Assembly (NCBI GenBank): GCA_022801715.1
Contig: JAAWSV010000015.1
Location: 1-55,895, forward strand
DNA from: Oscillospiraceae bacterium
GTDB lineage: Bacteria > Bacillota > Clostridia > Oscillospirales > Oscillospiraceae
Direction of reading: 5' to 3'
DNA length: 55,895 bases
In this document: positions 43,547 to 51,938 of the stretch, in pieces
Layout: the number at the start of each line of letters is the position of its first letter
How positions within the stretch are numbered: position 1 is the first letter of the stretch
Notes under the pieces: model-generated
Seen by the model: the letters and a program-made list of their open reading frames with translations, nothing else
What the model was told of the DNA's origin: nothing
Databases searched by the model: none
Translations under genes and position numbers: made by a program

Positions 43547-44218
43547 ATGCAAAGAGAAATACCATACAGCACATTGAAGAAAAACGGCCGCAGCTATGAA
43601 ATCATGACGCTCCGGGACCAATATGGCAACACATTTGCAGATATTGCAAAGGATTATGGGATTTCATCTATACGAATAAGAGGTTTATACAACAAGATCA
43701 AGAAGCAGCAGATTCACTTGTACATCATCCAAGTCGCCGCGGCGCTTGGACACAAAAATACTGCATTCGTCAAAAAAGAAGCTCGTACTGCCTACGAATG
43801 CTTTCAGGACAACTCTTATGTCTGTGCCTACTTGGAAAAAACGTATCCATCTATTTTAGAGGCATATAGAGCCGGAGAGGCCGGTATGTCTAAAGAATTT
43901 ATAGAACGTCTGCCGCCGCTGAGGGAAACCTTTGATGAAAAAATAATCTCCCGCATTGTCGAAATGCGGGAGATTGAAAAAGCACCATTTATTGTGATTG
44001 CACAAGAGCTTGAAATGACAAAAGAAAAGGCAAGGCAGCTATATAACTCCTTCTACCATCAGCAGGTTGTCGCCCACGTAAACGCTCTGGAGGAAAAAGC
44101 GGAAACCTTCGACGAAAAAACGGCCATATGGCGCCGCTATTTCGGCACGCGCCTCTCCCCCAAAAAGCTCTGCGAGATGATCCGGCGCGGAGAGGAGCCG
44201 CCCCTTCCGCCTCAATAG
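43547..44218 (+). CDS. Putative DNA-binding protein with repeated helix-turn-helix-like segments
   Basis: Protein of 223 residues, not assigned to a family. Two segments look like sigma-region-4 or HTH folds: LRDQYGNTFADIAKDYGISSIRIRGLYNKIK in successive parts (about 22-52), and APFIVIAQELEMTKEKARQLYNSFY (about 147-171). Its first 500 nt are far more AT-rich than the neighbours, suggesting acquisition from elsewhere. The ATG at 43547 has GAGG 6 nt upstream; an ATG at 43529 is possible. It is monocistronic, with its own promoter. The stop lies within the convergent thioesterase gene's end (7-nt overlap). Confidence 0.72.
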   Translation: MQREIPYSTLKKNGRSYEIMTLRDQYGNTFADIAKDYGISSIRIRGLYNKIKKQQIHLYIIQVAAALGHKNTAFVKKEARTAYECFQDNSYVCAYLEKTYPSILEAYRAGEAGMSKEFIERLPPLRETFDEKIISRIVEMREIEKAPFIVIAQELEMTKEKARQLYNSFYHQQVVAHVNALEEKAETFDEKTAIWRRYFGTRLSPKKLCEMIRRGEEPPLPPQ

Positions 44219-44937
44219 AACCACAGCAGGGCATGGACCCTCCGTCCATCCTGATTGCGGAACTCCACCACGTGCCGCCCCTCCTCGAAGGCATAGCAGA
44301 GGTCCACCGTCTCCCCCAGCTTAATCTGCCGCTTATAGAGGATCTCATAGTTCTCAAAGGGCAGATCAGCCGCCTCGGCAGGCAGGGCCTCCCGGGCCAG
44401 CTCCAAGTAATGGAGATTGTTCATGTGGTGCAGCGTGTCGATGTCCCGGCGGAGCACCGTGTAGGAGCAGACCTGCCGGGCGTCCTGAGGCCCCCGGCTG
44501 AGGTGGGAGGGGGCGTCGCCCTCCACGGCCCGGCTCTCGTCCAGCTGATAGATGGCCCGCACCTCGTCGGTGATCTTGGCCGCGTGGCCGGTGGCCGTGT
44601 CGATCAGCAGCCACCGGGAGGTGGCGGCGGCGACCCGCTCCCCCGCCTGATCCAGCAGCAGAAAGTCCCGGTCGGAGACGTGGCCGTCCATGGCCCGGGG
44701 CCAAGTGTGTACCAATAGGGGCTCGGCCCAGGCGGGCCGGCGGAGGAGGCGCAGCTTCCAGCCCACCAGCGCCCAGGCCAGACCCAAGCGCACCGTGTCC
44801 TCCGGCCCGAAGCCTTGGGCGGCGGAGGACCGGGCGGAGCCCTCCTGCATCATACGCAGCGCCCCGGCAGGGGAGAGCCGGTTGTCCTCCCCTAAATCGG
44901 GGTACTGGACACTCTCGGGATAGTCATAGCAGTTCAT
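44212..44937 (-). CDS. Acyl-ACP thioesterase
   Basis: Double hot-dog thioesterase of 241 residues that would release fatty acids from acyl carrier protein. The FatA/FatB-like pattern is clear: an N-terminal hot-dog with WALVGWKLRLLRRPAWAEPLLVHTWP, SRWLLIDTATGHAAKI, then the second domain with HHMNNLHYLELAREAL (catalytic Asn/His region) and a YKRQIKLGETVDL strand. The ATG at 44937 overlaps the MscS stop (TGATG); a GTG at 44940 is equally placed relative to GGAGG. Likely co-transcribed with mscS. Confidence 0.88.
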   Translation of the reverse strand: MNCYDYPESVQYPDLGEDNRLSPAGALRMMQEGSARSSAAQGFGPEDTVRLGLAWALVGWKLRLLRRPAWAEPLLVHTWPRAMDGHVSDRDFLLLDQAGERVAAATSRWLLIDTATGHAAKITDEVRAIYQLDESRAVEGDAPSHLSRGPQDARQVCSYTVLRRDIDTLHHMNNLHYLELAREALPAEAADLPFENYEILYKRQIKLGETVDLCYAFEEGRHVVEFRNQDGRRVHALLWFY

Positions 44938-45809
44938 CACGTCTTTGCCTCCGTCAGATTCTCAACAATGTGCACATTCAGGTGGTTGTAGGTCATTGTG
45001 ACCCCCCGCTCGTCGAAGCAGGCCTTGATATTCTCCAGCAGACCGCTGTAGACATCCCAGTAGTGGTCCACATCGCTCCAGCAGCGGACGTGGTACTCGA
45101 TGGCGCTCTCGCCGTAGGCGGTGACCACCACCGCCGGAGCCGGGTCCTGGAGCACATGCTCCGTCCGCGCCACGGCCAGCAGACAGGCGGAGCGGACGGC
45201 GGGGATGGCGTCGTCATAGGACGCGGTAATCGTGTGGTCGATCCGCCGGGTGCCCAGTTGGGTGAAGTTGGTGATCTTGCTGCCGGAGAGGGCGCTGTTG
45301 GGCATCATCACCCGCTGTCCGTTAAAGGTGTCCAGCTTGGTGTGGATCAGGTCGATGGACACCACCGTGCCGGCGCACTGGTCGGTCTCGATGTAGTCCC
45401 CGATCTGGAAGGGCTTGGAGAACAGGATCACCAGCCCCCCGGCCACGTTGCTTAGGATATCCTGCACCGCCAGCGACACCGCCAGCCCCAGCACACTGAA
45501 CAGGGCCAGCAGGGAGGTCATGGGAATACCTAACGTGTCGGCCACGATCAGCACGGTGATGATGTAGAGCAGGACCTTCAGCGCGGCCAGCAGATAGCGC
45601 CGCATCCGGGAGTCAATCCTGGGATGGGTCAAGAGCCGCCCCACGATCCGGGTAAGGATCCGGATCACGATGAGGCAGAGCAGCAGCAGAAGCAGGGAGT
45701 AAAAGACCTTCTCCAGCGTAAAGGTTTTGAAATTAGCCAGCAGAGCGGAGAGCCCGGAGCCCTCCCCAGAGAGCTCCGCCTCTGGAATAGCAAGGCTGAG
45801 TTTTTCCAT
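44937..45809 (-). CDS. mscS: Small-conductance mechanosensitive channel (MscS family)
   Basis: Channel protein of 290 residues that would open on membrane tension to release osmolytes. Three helices: about 35-56, 74-97 and the pore-lining TM3 LLALFSVLGLAVSLAVQDILSN-like region (about 98-120). Then the beta domain, KPFQIGDYIETDQCAGTVVSI and RVMMPNSAL, and the alpha/beta C-terminal domain. The ATG at 45809 has AGGAGG 5 nt upstream; an ATG 30 nt earlier would place that site inside the gene. No confident promoter is found upstream. Confidence 0.93.
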   Translation of the reverse strand: MEKLSLAIPEAELSGEGSGLSALLANFKTFTLEKVFYSLLLLLLCLIVIRILTRIVGRLLTHPRIDSRMRRYLLAALKVLLYIITVLIVADTLGIPMTSLLALFSVLGLAVSLAVQDILSNVAGGLVILFSKPFQIGDYIETDQCAGTVVSIDLIHTKLDTFNGQRVMMPNSALSGSKITNFTQLGTRRIDHTITASYDDAIPAVRSACLLAVARTEHVLQDPAPAVVVTAYGESAIEYHVRCWSDVDHYWDVYSGLLENIKACFDERGVTMTYNHLNVHIVENLTEAKT

Positions 45810-46006
45810 AAACACCTCCTGTTTGGGATCGTATACCATAAAAGCGAAACGGAAATGGTATAATACGCCGCTTTTTCGATTGCCCCGTAAGGGGCGAGAA
45901 AGAGGCTCAAATCAAAGTATAACAGCTGCTTGGCAGCTATTATACCACAGGGGGGAGGGGAGATGCAAGGAGAGCTGCAAATCAAACACGCCCCATAAAC
46001 CCGACT

Positions 46007-46086
46007 GTAGGGGCGGACATTGTCCGCCCGCCCCGCCGACGCCCAACAGGCCAAAGGAGCAGGGGCGGATTTCATCCGCCCCTGCT
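46007..46086. repeat. REP-like hairpin pair
   Basis: GTAG then GGGCGGACA/TGTCCGCCC (46007-46029), and a second hairpin GGGCGGAT-TTC-ATCCGCCC (46063-46081) flanked by AGGAGCAGG and CCTGCTCCT. It lies just downstream of the DUF4349 gene; together with the mscS leader it makes up the 289-nt gap 45810-46098. Confidence 0.6.
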
Positions 46087-46098
46087 CCTCCTCACTCC

Positions 46099-47055
46099 TT
46101 ACTCCTTCGCCTCTGTCTCCTCCTTCACCTTTTCCTTGGTGCGCTTCCGCCGGCGGAGGACAAACAGCCCCGCTCCGACGAGCACCAGAAGCAGAATCAG
46201 CACCCAGATATACGCCAACAGCACCATCAGCTCCTCGAAGGCGGTGACGGCGCCCTCCAGCCCGCTGTACAGCGCGCCGGCGATCCGCTCCCCGAAGCTC
46301 TGGGGCGGCTCGGGGGTGTTGGACAGGCGGTAGACCTCCCGCAGGTCGATTTGGATGGTGGCGTAGTCGATCAGGGCGTCGTAGTGGCGGAGATCCCCGG
46401 TGAGATACTCGATTTGCAGCTCCGTGTCGCTGATGGCGCTCTCGATGGTGATGATGTCGGCCATGTTGTCCGCCTCGCTGAGGAGCTTCTGCAGGCGCTC
46501 CAGCTTGATGCGCTGGGTGGCCAGCCGGGCCTCGATGTCGTAGTAGGCCTCGCTGACATTCTCCTCGGTGGTGCGGAGGTCGGTGAGGCGGCAGATCTGG
46601 CCCGCTTGGTCGCAAAAGGCCTCAAACTGCGCCGCCGGCACCCGGACGGTGTAGCGGCCGGAGCGGTAGACATCCCGATGGGAGACCGAGCGGTCCTCAA
46701 AGTAGCCGGAGCAGTCCTCCACCAGGCGGCTGAGGGCCTGGGAGGCGGTGTCAAAGTCGGTGGTCTCCATATCAATGCTGGCGGTGTAGATCACCTTCCG
46801 CCCGCTGCCGGCGGCGTCAGGCGCCGAGGGAACCTCCCCCGGAGGCGCGGGGGCGACAGCGTCAAACATGCCGTCCCCCTCCGGATAGGCGTCAAAATCC
46901 ATGGAGCCGTTGATCTCCCAGCTGTCGGTGGCAGCGTTGTCCCTGCCGGCGGAGCCGCCGGGCGCGGCGCCGTTGGAGCCGTCGCCGGCCCCGCAGCCGG
47001 TGAGCAGCGCCAGCAGCAGCGCCGCAAGAAATAGCGAGAGCAGTCGTTTCATCAT
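46099..47055 (-). CDS. DUF4349 lipoprotein
   Basis: Membrane protein of 318 residues. The signal ends in a lipobox, LLTGC (Cys about 21). A disordered Gly/Asp/Pro linker leads to the DUF4349 domain (about 85-260): VIYTASIDMETTDFD, then VRVPAAQFEAF, a DLRTTEENVSEAYYDIEARL stretch typical of the family, and a coiled coil KLERLQKLLSEA. A C-terminal transmembrane helix (about 270-295) and a basic tail follow, so both ends would be membrane-bound. Its function is unknown. Start: two adjacent ATGs (47055, 47052) follow GGAGG; either may be used. Confidence 0.88.
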   Translation of the reverse strand: MMKRLLSLFLAALLLALLTGCGAGDGSNGAAPGGSAGRDNAATDSWEINGSMDFDAYPEGDGMFDAVAPAPPGEVPSAPDAAGSGRKVIYTASIDMETTDFDTASQALSRLVEDCSGYFEDRSVSHRDVYRSGRYTVRVPAAQFEAFCDQAGQICRLTDLRTTEENVSEAYYDIEARLATQRIKLERLQKLLSEADNMADIITIESAISDTELQIEYLTGDLRHYDALIDYATIQIDLREVYRLSNTPEPPQSFGERIAGALYSGLEGAVTAFEELMVLLAYIWVLILLLVLVGAGLFVLRRRKRTKEKVKEETEAKE

Positions 47056-47185
47056 CCAATCCTCCTTCACGTCTCTCAGGTGGGGCAGTCACGGGGTAGT
47101 TACTATGTAAGACGCAAAAAGAGGGGAGATGTTCCAGCGAGAGACATTTTTTTGACGCACCTCCGGCAAAGAGACCCTTAAACAG

Positions 47186-47215
47186 AAAAAGGTGCCGCGA
47201 AAGCGGCACCTTTTT
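47186..47215 (-). terminator. Rho-independent terminator of the carboxypeptidase gene
   Basis: AAAAAGGTGCCGC/GCGGCACCTTTTT around GAAA, symmetric and therefore usable in both directions, 2 nt beyond the stop at 47217. Confidence 0.9.
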
Positions 47216-47216
47216 C

Positions 47217-48206
47217 TCATGATCCAAGCCCCTCTAAGTACTCCTCCAGGCAGACCCCCTGCTCAAAGATCTCCGCCGCGGCCTCCTTCCCCACATAGCG
47301 GTAGTGCCAGGGCTCATAGATGATCCCCGTAAGCTCACTCTTGTTGTTGGGATAGCGGAGGATAAACCCGTACTCATAGCTGTGCTCCATCAGCCACTTC
47401 TGCACCGCGGTTTTCTCCTGTGACTCGTCCAGATTCTGGTTGTTCACGTCCACAATGTCCACCGCCAGCCCCAGCTGGTGCTCGCTGGTGCCGGGGACGG
47501 CCACCACCTTCCCCGCCTCCACCAGGGCATCGGCCTGGGAGTAGCCCTGATTCATGAGCCGGTTCACCTTGTTCTGGTACAGCGACTCCTGCTTGTCCCA
47601 GGTGCGGTAGGAGGAGCAGATCACCGGCTGCAGGCCCGCGGCGCGGCAGGCGCCGAGCATATCCTGCAAAGCGTCATAGCACCGCTGATCCACGCTGTGG
47701 CCGTTGGAGAGCTGTTCCAGGTTGATGGTGTAGTCTTCGGGCATGGCGTTCCAAGGGTTCACCAGCATCAGATTCCAGTCGTCGGCGCTGGGCGTACTGC
47801 CCGGCTCCTTGGGTTCCTCTGGCTTCTTGGGGAGCTGAGGCACTTGGGGATCCAAGGGGTCCTCCATCTGGCCGTCGGGCTGGTCCCCTCCAACGGAGGC
47901 GTCTGGGATATCGGGAACATCGGGAACCTTAGGTGCCCCGCCGGTGTCACCGGAGGGCTCCTTTGCCCCGGGCTCGGAGAGGGAGATGGGGATCACCGGC
48001 TGTCCCTTGGCGGGAAGGTCGGCGTCCCCGGCGTCCTCCGGGGGCATTTTCAGCGCCGAGTAGAGCAGCATAAAGGCGGCGGCGACGGCCAGAGTGGTCA
48101 CCAGCAGGCCGCCGAAGCCCCGGCGTCTGCGGCGCTTCCGACGGTGCCTCTGGGGCGGGCGGGTCTCCGGCCGGCGGCGTTCGCCGGCGCGTTCTCTTTC
48201 GTACAT
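47217..48206 (-). CDS. VanY-type D-Ala-D-Ala carboxypeptidase (M15B)
   Basis: Membrane-anchored wall peptidase of 329 residues. A very basic N-terminus and one TM helix (about 32-52) are followed by a Pro/Asp-rich linker (about 60-140) and the M15 domain. Metal and catalytic motifs are intact: SSYRTWDKQ, TSEHQLGLAVDI (the SxHxxGxAxD zinc motif) and EPWHYRYVG. It trims the terminal D-Ala from peptidoglycan stems; no van resistance genes accompany it, so a housekeeping role is likelier. The ATG at 48206 is 7 nt from GGAAGG. Confidence 0.93.
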   Translation of the reverse strand: MYERERAGERRRPETRPPQRHRRKRRRRRGFGGLLVTTLAVAAAFMLLYSALKMPPEDAGDADLPAKGQPVIPISLSEPGAKEPSGDTGGAPKVPDVPDIPDASVGGDQPDGQMEDPLDPQVPQLPKKPEEPKEPGSTPSADDWNLMLVNPWNAMPEDYTINLEQLSNGHSVDQRCYDALQDMLGACRAAGLQPVICSSYRTWDKQESLYQNKVNRLMNQGYSQADALVEAGKVVAVPGTSEHQLGLAVDIVDVNNQNLDESQEKTAVQKWLMEHSYEYGFILRYPNNKSELTGIIYEPWHYRYVGKEAAAEIFEQGVCLEEYLEGLGS

Positions 48207-48363
48207 AAAAAACACCTTCCTTTTCTATGGGTTATATCCTGCTTCTATCCCCGCACCCACCCTCTCCGGGTGTATAAAACGGGGGATTTTGGCTGCGTTT
48301 GCTCCGCCGCGATGATGGGCGGGTCATACCTGTCCCTGCGGAATGCAGGGCAGAGCCGCGGGG

Positions 48364-49155
48364 TCAGGCGTTGAAGTAGAGCCACGTCCTGTCCTGCATC
48401 AGCGGCACATCGCACTGGCCCAGCTCGCCCATATCGAAGCGGATGAAGCAGTGGAGAAACTCATCTTCTAGGTTAACCGCCTGCACGTCAAGGCTGTTTG
48501 CCTCCACCCCCTGGACCTCCATTCCGTAGTAACGCTCCAAAAAATCTGCGGCCAGCTCTGCGCGCTCCCAGAGGCTCAGCTTCTTCCAGTAGTTGGAGAC
48601 GGGGAACGTCATGCCCACCATCCGGCCGGTGGCGTCGTCAATATACATGGAGCCGTTCACCGTGCTGCCCGCGGCGGCCATGGGGCCGGGCAGCTCCCCC
48701 TCCTCCTCCGGCAGCATCTCCCAATAGACAATCCAGATGATGGCCGACAGCTCCTTGGCGCTGTCGGAGACCACTAAATAGGGGTCCGCGAGGCAGGACA
48801 GCTGCCAGCTCCCCTGAAGGCCATGCATCATGTCCTCCTCCATCATCTGCCCGATCACGTCCGTCACGGCCTTTTCCGCCCCTCCTTGGGTGAGGTGGGT
48901 GCCGCTCTGCCAGTTGATCCAGACAACGCCGCCGCTGCCGCTGTCGGTCTCGCAGGAGAGCAGACGGAGCACCTGCCCCGTCTCCAGCTCCTGCCGCAAA
49001 CTCAGCCGCACCGCCTCAAAGGGGCGCCGCTCCGTCCGCTCCCCGGCGTAGCTGTCCTGGAGCCACACGGTGACAGAGGGCATCACCGCCCCGCTGAGGA
49101 TCAGCAGCGCCGTTAGCGCCAGCCAGAGCGCCCGCTGGATGCGTATTCGCCTCAT
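48364..49155 (-). CDS. Membrane-anchored protein linked to a two-component system
   Basis: Protein of 263 residues, family not recognised. An N-terminal signal anchor (about 8-28, ALWLALTALLILSGAVMPSV) is followed by an extracytoplasmic domain with two cysteines (LLSCETDS and LSCLADPYL), an SMYIDDATGRMVGM strand pair and an acidic C-terminus. The start overlaps the histidine kinase stop (ATGA) and has GAGG upstream, so it is made with the kinase. It could be a co-sensor or the regulated target; nothing in the sequence decides. Confidence 0.8.
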   Translation of the reverse strand: MRRIRIQRALWLALTALLILSGAVMPSVTVWLQDSYAGERTERRPFEAVRLSLRQELETGQVLRLLSCETDSGSGGVVWINWQSGTHLTQGGAEKAVTDVIGQMMEEDMMHGLQGSWQLSCLADPYLVVSDSAKELSAIIWIVYWEMLPEEEGELPGPMAAAGSTVNGSMYIDDATGRMVGMTFPVSNYWKKLSLWERAELAADFLERYYGMEVQGVEANSLDVQAVNLEDEFLHCFIRFDMGELGQCDVPLMQDRTWLYFNA

Positions 49156-50555
49156 AGACGGCCTCCTCTCAGCTCCGCGGTGATCACCGCGCCGCCGCCC
49201 TCCCGGTTGGCGAAGCGCAGGGTGCCCCGGTGGGCCTCCGCGATCTCCCGGCACAGCGTCAGCCCCAGCCCGAAGCCCCCCTGGGAGCGGGAGCGGGCCT
49301 TGTCCACCCGGTAGAACTCCTCGGTGAGGTGTTTTAGGGCCTCCTCCGGGACGCCCCGCCCCCGGTCGGCCACCGTAAGGCGGCAGCCGTCGGGGAGCAG
49401 CTCCACGGTGAGGTCGATCTCGCCCCCCTGGTCCATGGACTTCACGGCGTTGTCCAAAAGGTTCAAAAGCAGCGCCCGCGTCAGCTCCGGCTCCAGAAGG
49501 CAGAGCCCCTCCTCACACCGGAGCCGCAGCGCCGTACCCCGCTGGGCGTAGAGGGGGCGCAGGCGGTCGGCCATCTCCTCCGCCAGCTCCGCCGGGGACA
49601 CCTCCGCCATGGTCAGCCCCCCCTGACGAAGCTCCAGCAGCTCAAGCAGCCGCCGGGAGAGGCGCTCCAGCCGCCGCCCCTCGGAGTAGATGTAGTCCGC
49701 GGCCTCCGCCTGCTCGCTCTCGGTGAGGGTGCCCCCCCGGAGGAGCTGGGCATAGCCGATGAGGGAGGTCATGGGGGTTTTCATCTCGTGGGCGAAGCTG
49801 CCCACAAAGCGCTCCCGACGCTCCGCCGCCTCCCGCAGGGCGGAGATGGTGCCCTCCAGCTCCTCCGCCATCCGGTCGAAGTCCGCCGCCAGCTGGGAGA
49901 CCTCGTCCTCCCCGGAGAGGTTCACCCGGCTGCCGTAGTCCCCGGAGGCGATGGCCCGTGTGGCCCGTGACAGGGCCGTCAGAGGCCCCGTGAGCACCTT
50001 GGCCAGCGGATAGACCACCGCGGCGCAGAGGGCGGAGAGCACTAAAAATACCCGCAGGTACACCTGCTGCTGGCTGTGCCGCATGGTGTAGAGATCGGTG
50101 ATGTCGTGGACGGTGTAGAGGTAGAGGGTGTCGCTGTAGGTGGTCACCGCCCCGGAGAGCAGCAGCCACCGCCGGCTGTCCTGCCCCGGCAAAATCTGCA
50201 GGAGGCAGGCCCCCGGCTCCGGCTGTTCCAGCTGGGCGCCGAGATAGGCCCGGGCGCCGTCGGACTCATAGAGCACCTTGTTCTGGGTGGCGAGGCGCAG
50301 GGCGGCCCAGGCGGAGCTGTTCTGGGTGTAGAGCTGCTCCACCGCCGGCACCATCTCCTCCGCCGCTAAATAGGGGTCCATATCGCTGACGATCTGCATA
50401 GCCCCCCAGACCATCCGATAGGAGGCAAAGGCGGCGTCCTTCTCCCGCTGAAGGCTGTCCCGAAAGAACCCGGAGATAAGGAGGCTCCCCCCCACCCCAA
50501 AGAGCAGGGAGAGAAGCGCCAGCATACAGAGCGTAAGCTTCAAACGAAACCTCAA
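49152..50555 (-). CDS. Sensor histidine kinase
   Basis: Two-component sensor of 467 residues. TM1 (about 7-30), an extracytoplasmic sensor of about 130 residues, TM2 (about 160-185), and a HAMP domain (LTGPLTALSRATRAIASGDYG). The H-box FAHEMKTPMTSLIGYAQLL, N-box LLNLLDNAVKSM, G1 DRGRGVPEE and G2 GGFGLGL are all intact. The start is TTG at 50555: AGGAGG lies 6 nt upstream, and the longer open frame is only an adjacent repeat. The regulator is upstream, separated by that repeat. Confidence 0.93.
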   Translation of the reverse strand: MRFRLKLTLCMLALLSLLFGVGGSLLISGFFRDSLQREKDAAFASYRMVWGAMQIVSDMDPYLAAEEMVPAVEQLYTQNSSAWAALRLATQNKVLYESDGARAYLGAQLEQPEPGACLLQILPGQDSRRWLLLSGAVTTYSDTLYLYTVHDITDLYTMRHSQQQVYLRVFLVLSALCAAVVYPLAKVLTGPLTALSRATRAIASGDYGSRVNLSGEDEVSQLAADFDRMAEELEGTISALREAAERRERFVGSFAHEMKTPMTSLIGYAQLLRGGTLTESEQAEAADYIYSEGRRLERLSRRLLELLELRQGGLTMAEVSPAELAEEMADRLRPLYAQRGTALRLRCEEGLCLLEPELTRALLLNLLDNAVKSMDQGGEIDLTVELLPDGCRLTVADRGRGVPEEALKHLTEEFYRVDKARSRSQGGFGLGLTLCREIAEAHRGTLRFANREGGGAVITAELRGGRL

Positions 50556-50576
50556 AGATCCCCCTCCTCTCCCCAG

Positions 50577-50843
50577 GTTTGCGGCCTCAGCCGCAAACAA
50601 AGCCCTCCGCAGGAGTTTCGTTTCTCTCAGTGCTACCCCGCCAACACAGTTGGCGGGGCCTACGCTAAAAATGTGCCACTGGCACATTTTCTTAACGCTG
50701 CGGTTACCGGAAACCGCATTTTCGGCAAAAATCCCTCTCAGCCGACAAGCGTGCGAGTCCTCCGCCCATGGCGGAGGGCGAGTGCGACGCAGGCGGCTGC
50801 AATCCCTCCTCGTTTGAAATCCGCAGATTTCAAACGAAAAGCC
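50577..50843 (-). repeat. Gene-end palindromic element, copy 3, inside a two-component operon
   Basis: GCTACCCCGCCAACACAG, hairpin TGTGCCACTGGCACA, CCGGAAACCGCATTTTCGG, CCTCCGCC/GGCGGAGG, GACGCAGGCGGCTGCAATCC and the terminal hairpin CGTTTGAAATC/GATTTCAAACG (50811-50836). Nearly the same series as 22085-22375. The response regulator's stop lies in the terminal hairpin; the kinase starts 22 nt after the other end. Confidence 0.78.
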
Positions 50844-51483
50844 TATATCCCACCTTATTCACCGCCTGAAGCTCCCGCTCCCAGCCCACCTTCCGCCGCA
50901 GCCGCTGGACGTGGATGTCCACCGCCTTGCTGCCATAGGGGTACTCCCCGCCCCAGACCCGCTCATAGATGGTCTCCCGGTACAGTGCCCGGTGGGGGTT
51001 GCGCACAAAGAGCAGCAGCAGCTCATACTCCGTCCGGGTGAGGGCGATCTCCCGCCCCTCCCGCCACACCTGCATGGAGCCGGTGTCGATGGTGAGGCCC
51101 CCCGCGGTGAGGACCATGTCGCACTTCTGGTAGCGCCGGAGGACCACGTCCACCCGGGCCAGCAGCTCCGCCACGGCGAAGGGCTTGCCGATGTAGTCCT
51201 CCGCCCCGAGGCGCAGGCCCTTTACCCGGTCGGCCACATCGTCCCTGGCCGTCAGGAAGATCACCGGGATCTCCATGGGCCGTATGTACTCCATCAGCTC
51301 AAAGCCGTCCACCTCCGGGAGCATCACATCGAGGAGGATCAGATCAAAGCTCTCCCGCTCCAAAAGATCCGCCGCCTCCCCGCCGTCGAAGGCGCAGACG
51401 CAGTGGTAGCCCTCCTTGGTCAGGCTCAGGCGGATCAGGTTGGAGATGGGCTTCTCGTCCTCCACAATCAAGACACGGATCAA
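50830..51483 (-). CDS. OmpR/PhoB-family response regulator
   Basis: Regulator of 217 residues. In the receiver domain the acidic pocket is at E8-D9-E10, the phospho-acceptor D52 lies in LLDVMLP, and the LTARDD threonine and GKPF lysine are present. The C-terminal winged helix (about 125-217) has LTRTEYELLLLFVRNPHRALYRE and AVDIHVQRLRRKVG. The start is a TTG at 51483 giving the standard MIRVLIVEDE; an AAAGGGGG site is 8 nt upstream. The TGA stop comes from the palindromic repeat that follows. Its target promoters are unknown. Confidence 0.95.
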   Translation of the reverse strand: MIRVLIVEDEKPISNLIRLSLTKEGYHCVCAFDGGEAADLLERESFDLILLDVMLPEVDGFELMEYIRPMEIPVIFLTARDDVADRVKGLRLGAEDYIGKPFAVAELLARVDVVLRRYQKCDMVLTAGGLTIDTGSMQVWREGREIALTRTEYELLLLFVRNPHRALYRETIYERVWGGEYPYGSKAVDIHVQRLRRKVGWERELQAVNKVGYRLFV

Positions 51484-51509
51484 CCCCGCCGCCCCCTTTC
51501 ACTTCCCAT

Positions 51510-51538
51510 ATTATAGCCCCCCGCCATCGAAATGGCAA
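51510..51538 (-). promoter_or_regulatory. Promoter of the two-component operon
   Basis: On the minus strand, TTGCCA (51538-51533), a 17-nt spacer and a perfect TATAAT (51515-51510), 27 nt upstream of the TTG start. Confidence 0.75.
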
Positions 51539-51626
51539 CACCCGCCGGCCAGCCCCCGCACCCGCCCTGTCAGGAAATTTGGCACATTTGTTTCAATTTT
51601 ACTGGTGCTTGGCCCACCTATGGAGC

Positions 51627-51668
51627 AAAAACAGGCCCCGCCGCAGGACGCGGCGGGGCCTGTTTTTA
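51627..51668 (-). terminator. Bidirectional-looking terminator after the HPr-like gene
   Basis: A long GC stem (AACAGGCCCCGCCGC/GCGGCGGGGCCTGTT) flanked by A- and T-runs, placed 28 nt beyond the stop at 51696. Confidence 0.85.
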
Positions 51669-51695
51669 TTTTTCCAACCTGCCCCATAGGGCCCT

Positions 51696-51938
51696 CTACA
51701 GCGCCGCCTCACTCAGATAGCGCATAAACGAGGCCACATCCCCCCGGTCGCTGAGGCTCAGACGCAGCCCCTCCTCCCCCGGCCGGAGCATCCGCAGGAG
51801 CTGACGCACCGCGCCGTCCCGCTTCAGGTCTGCGCGGCTGCCGTCGGGCAGGTTCAAAAACACCTCCCCGCAGCTTGCCGCCGCCAGCTCCAAAAGGGCA
51901 TGCGTATTGGGAATCCAGTGCAGCTTTACAGTAAACAT
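51696..51938 (-). CDS. Small HPr-like protein without the phospho-histidine
   Basis: Protein of 80 residues. Length and strand/helix order (strand, helix NTHALLELAAASCG, two strands around GSRADLKRD, helix AVRQLLRMLRPGEEG, strand, helix) fit the HPr fold of the sugar phosphotransferase system. The HPr active-site pattern HARPA would fall at THALL: there is a histidine but not the arginine and proline, and no clear regulatory serine. It may be a Crh-like or structural relative; this is inference. GGAG lies 8 nt before the ATG. The MFS transporter gene upstream overlaps it by 13 nt. Confidence 0.65.
   Translation of the reverse strand: MFTVKLHWIPNTHALLELAAASCGEVFLNLPDGSRADLKRDGAVRQLLRMLRPGEEGLRLSLSDRGDVASFMRYLSEAAL

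Noticed and set aside
50556..50687. Extended N-terminus of the histidine kinase
   Set aside because: The extra 44 residues are encoded mostly by the palindromic element; a TTG with AGGAGG at 50555 gives a normal kinase N-terminus.
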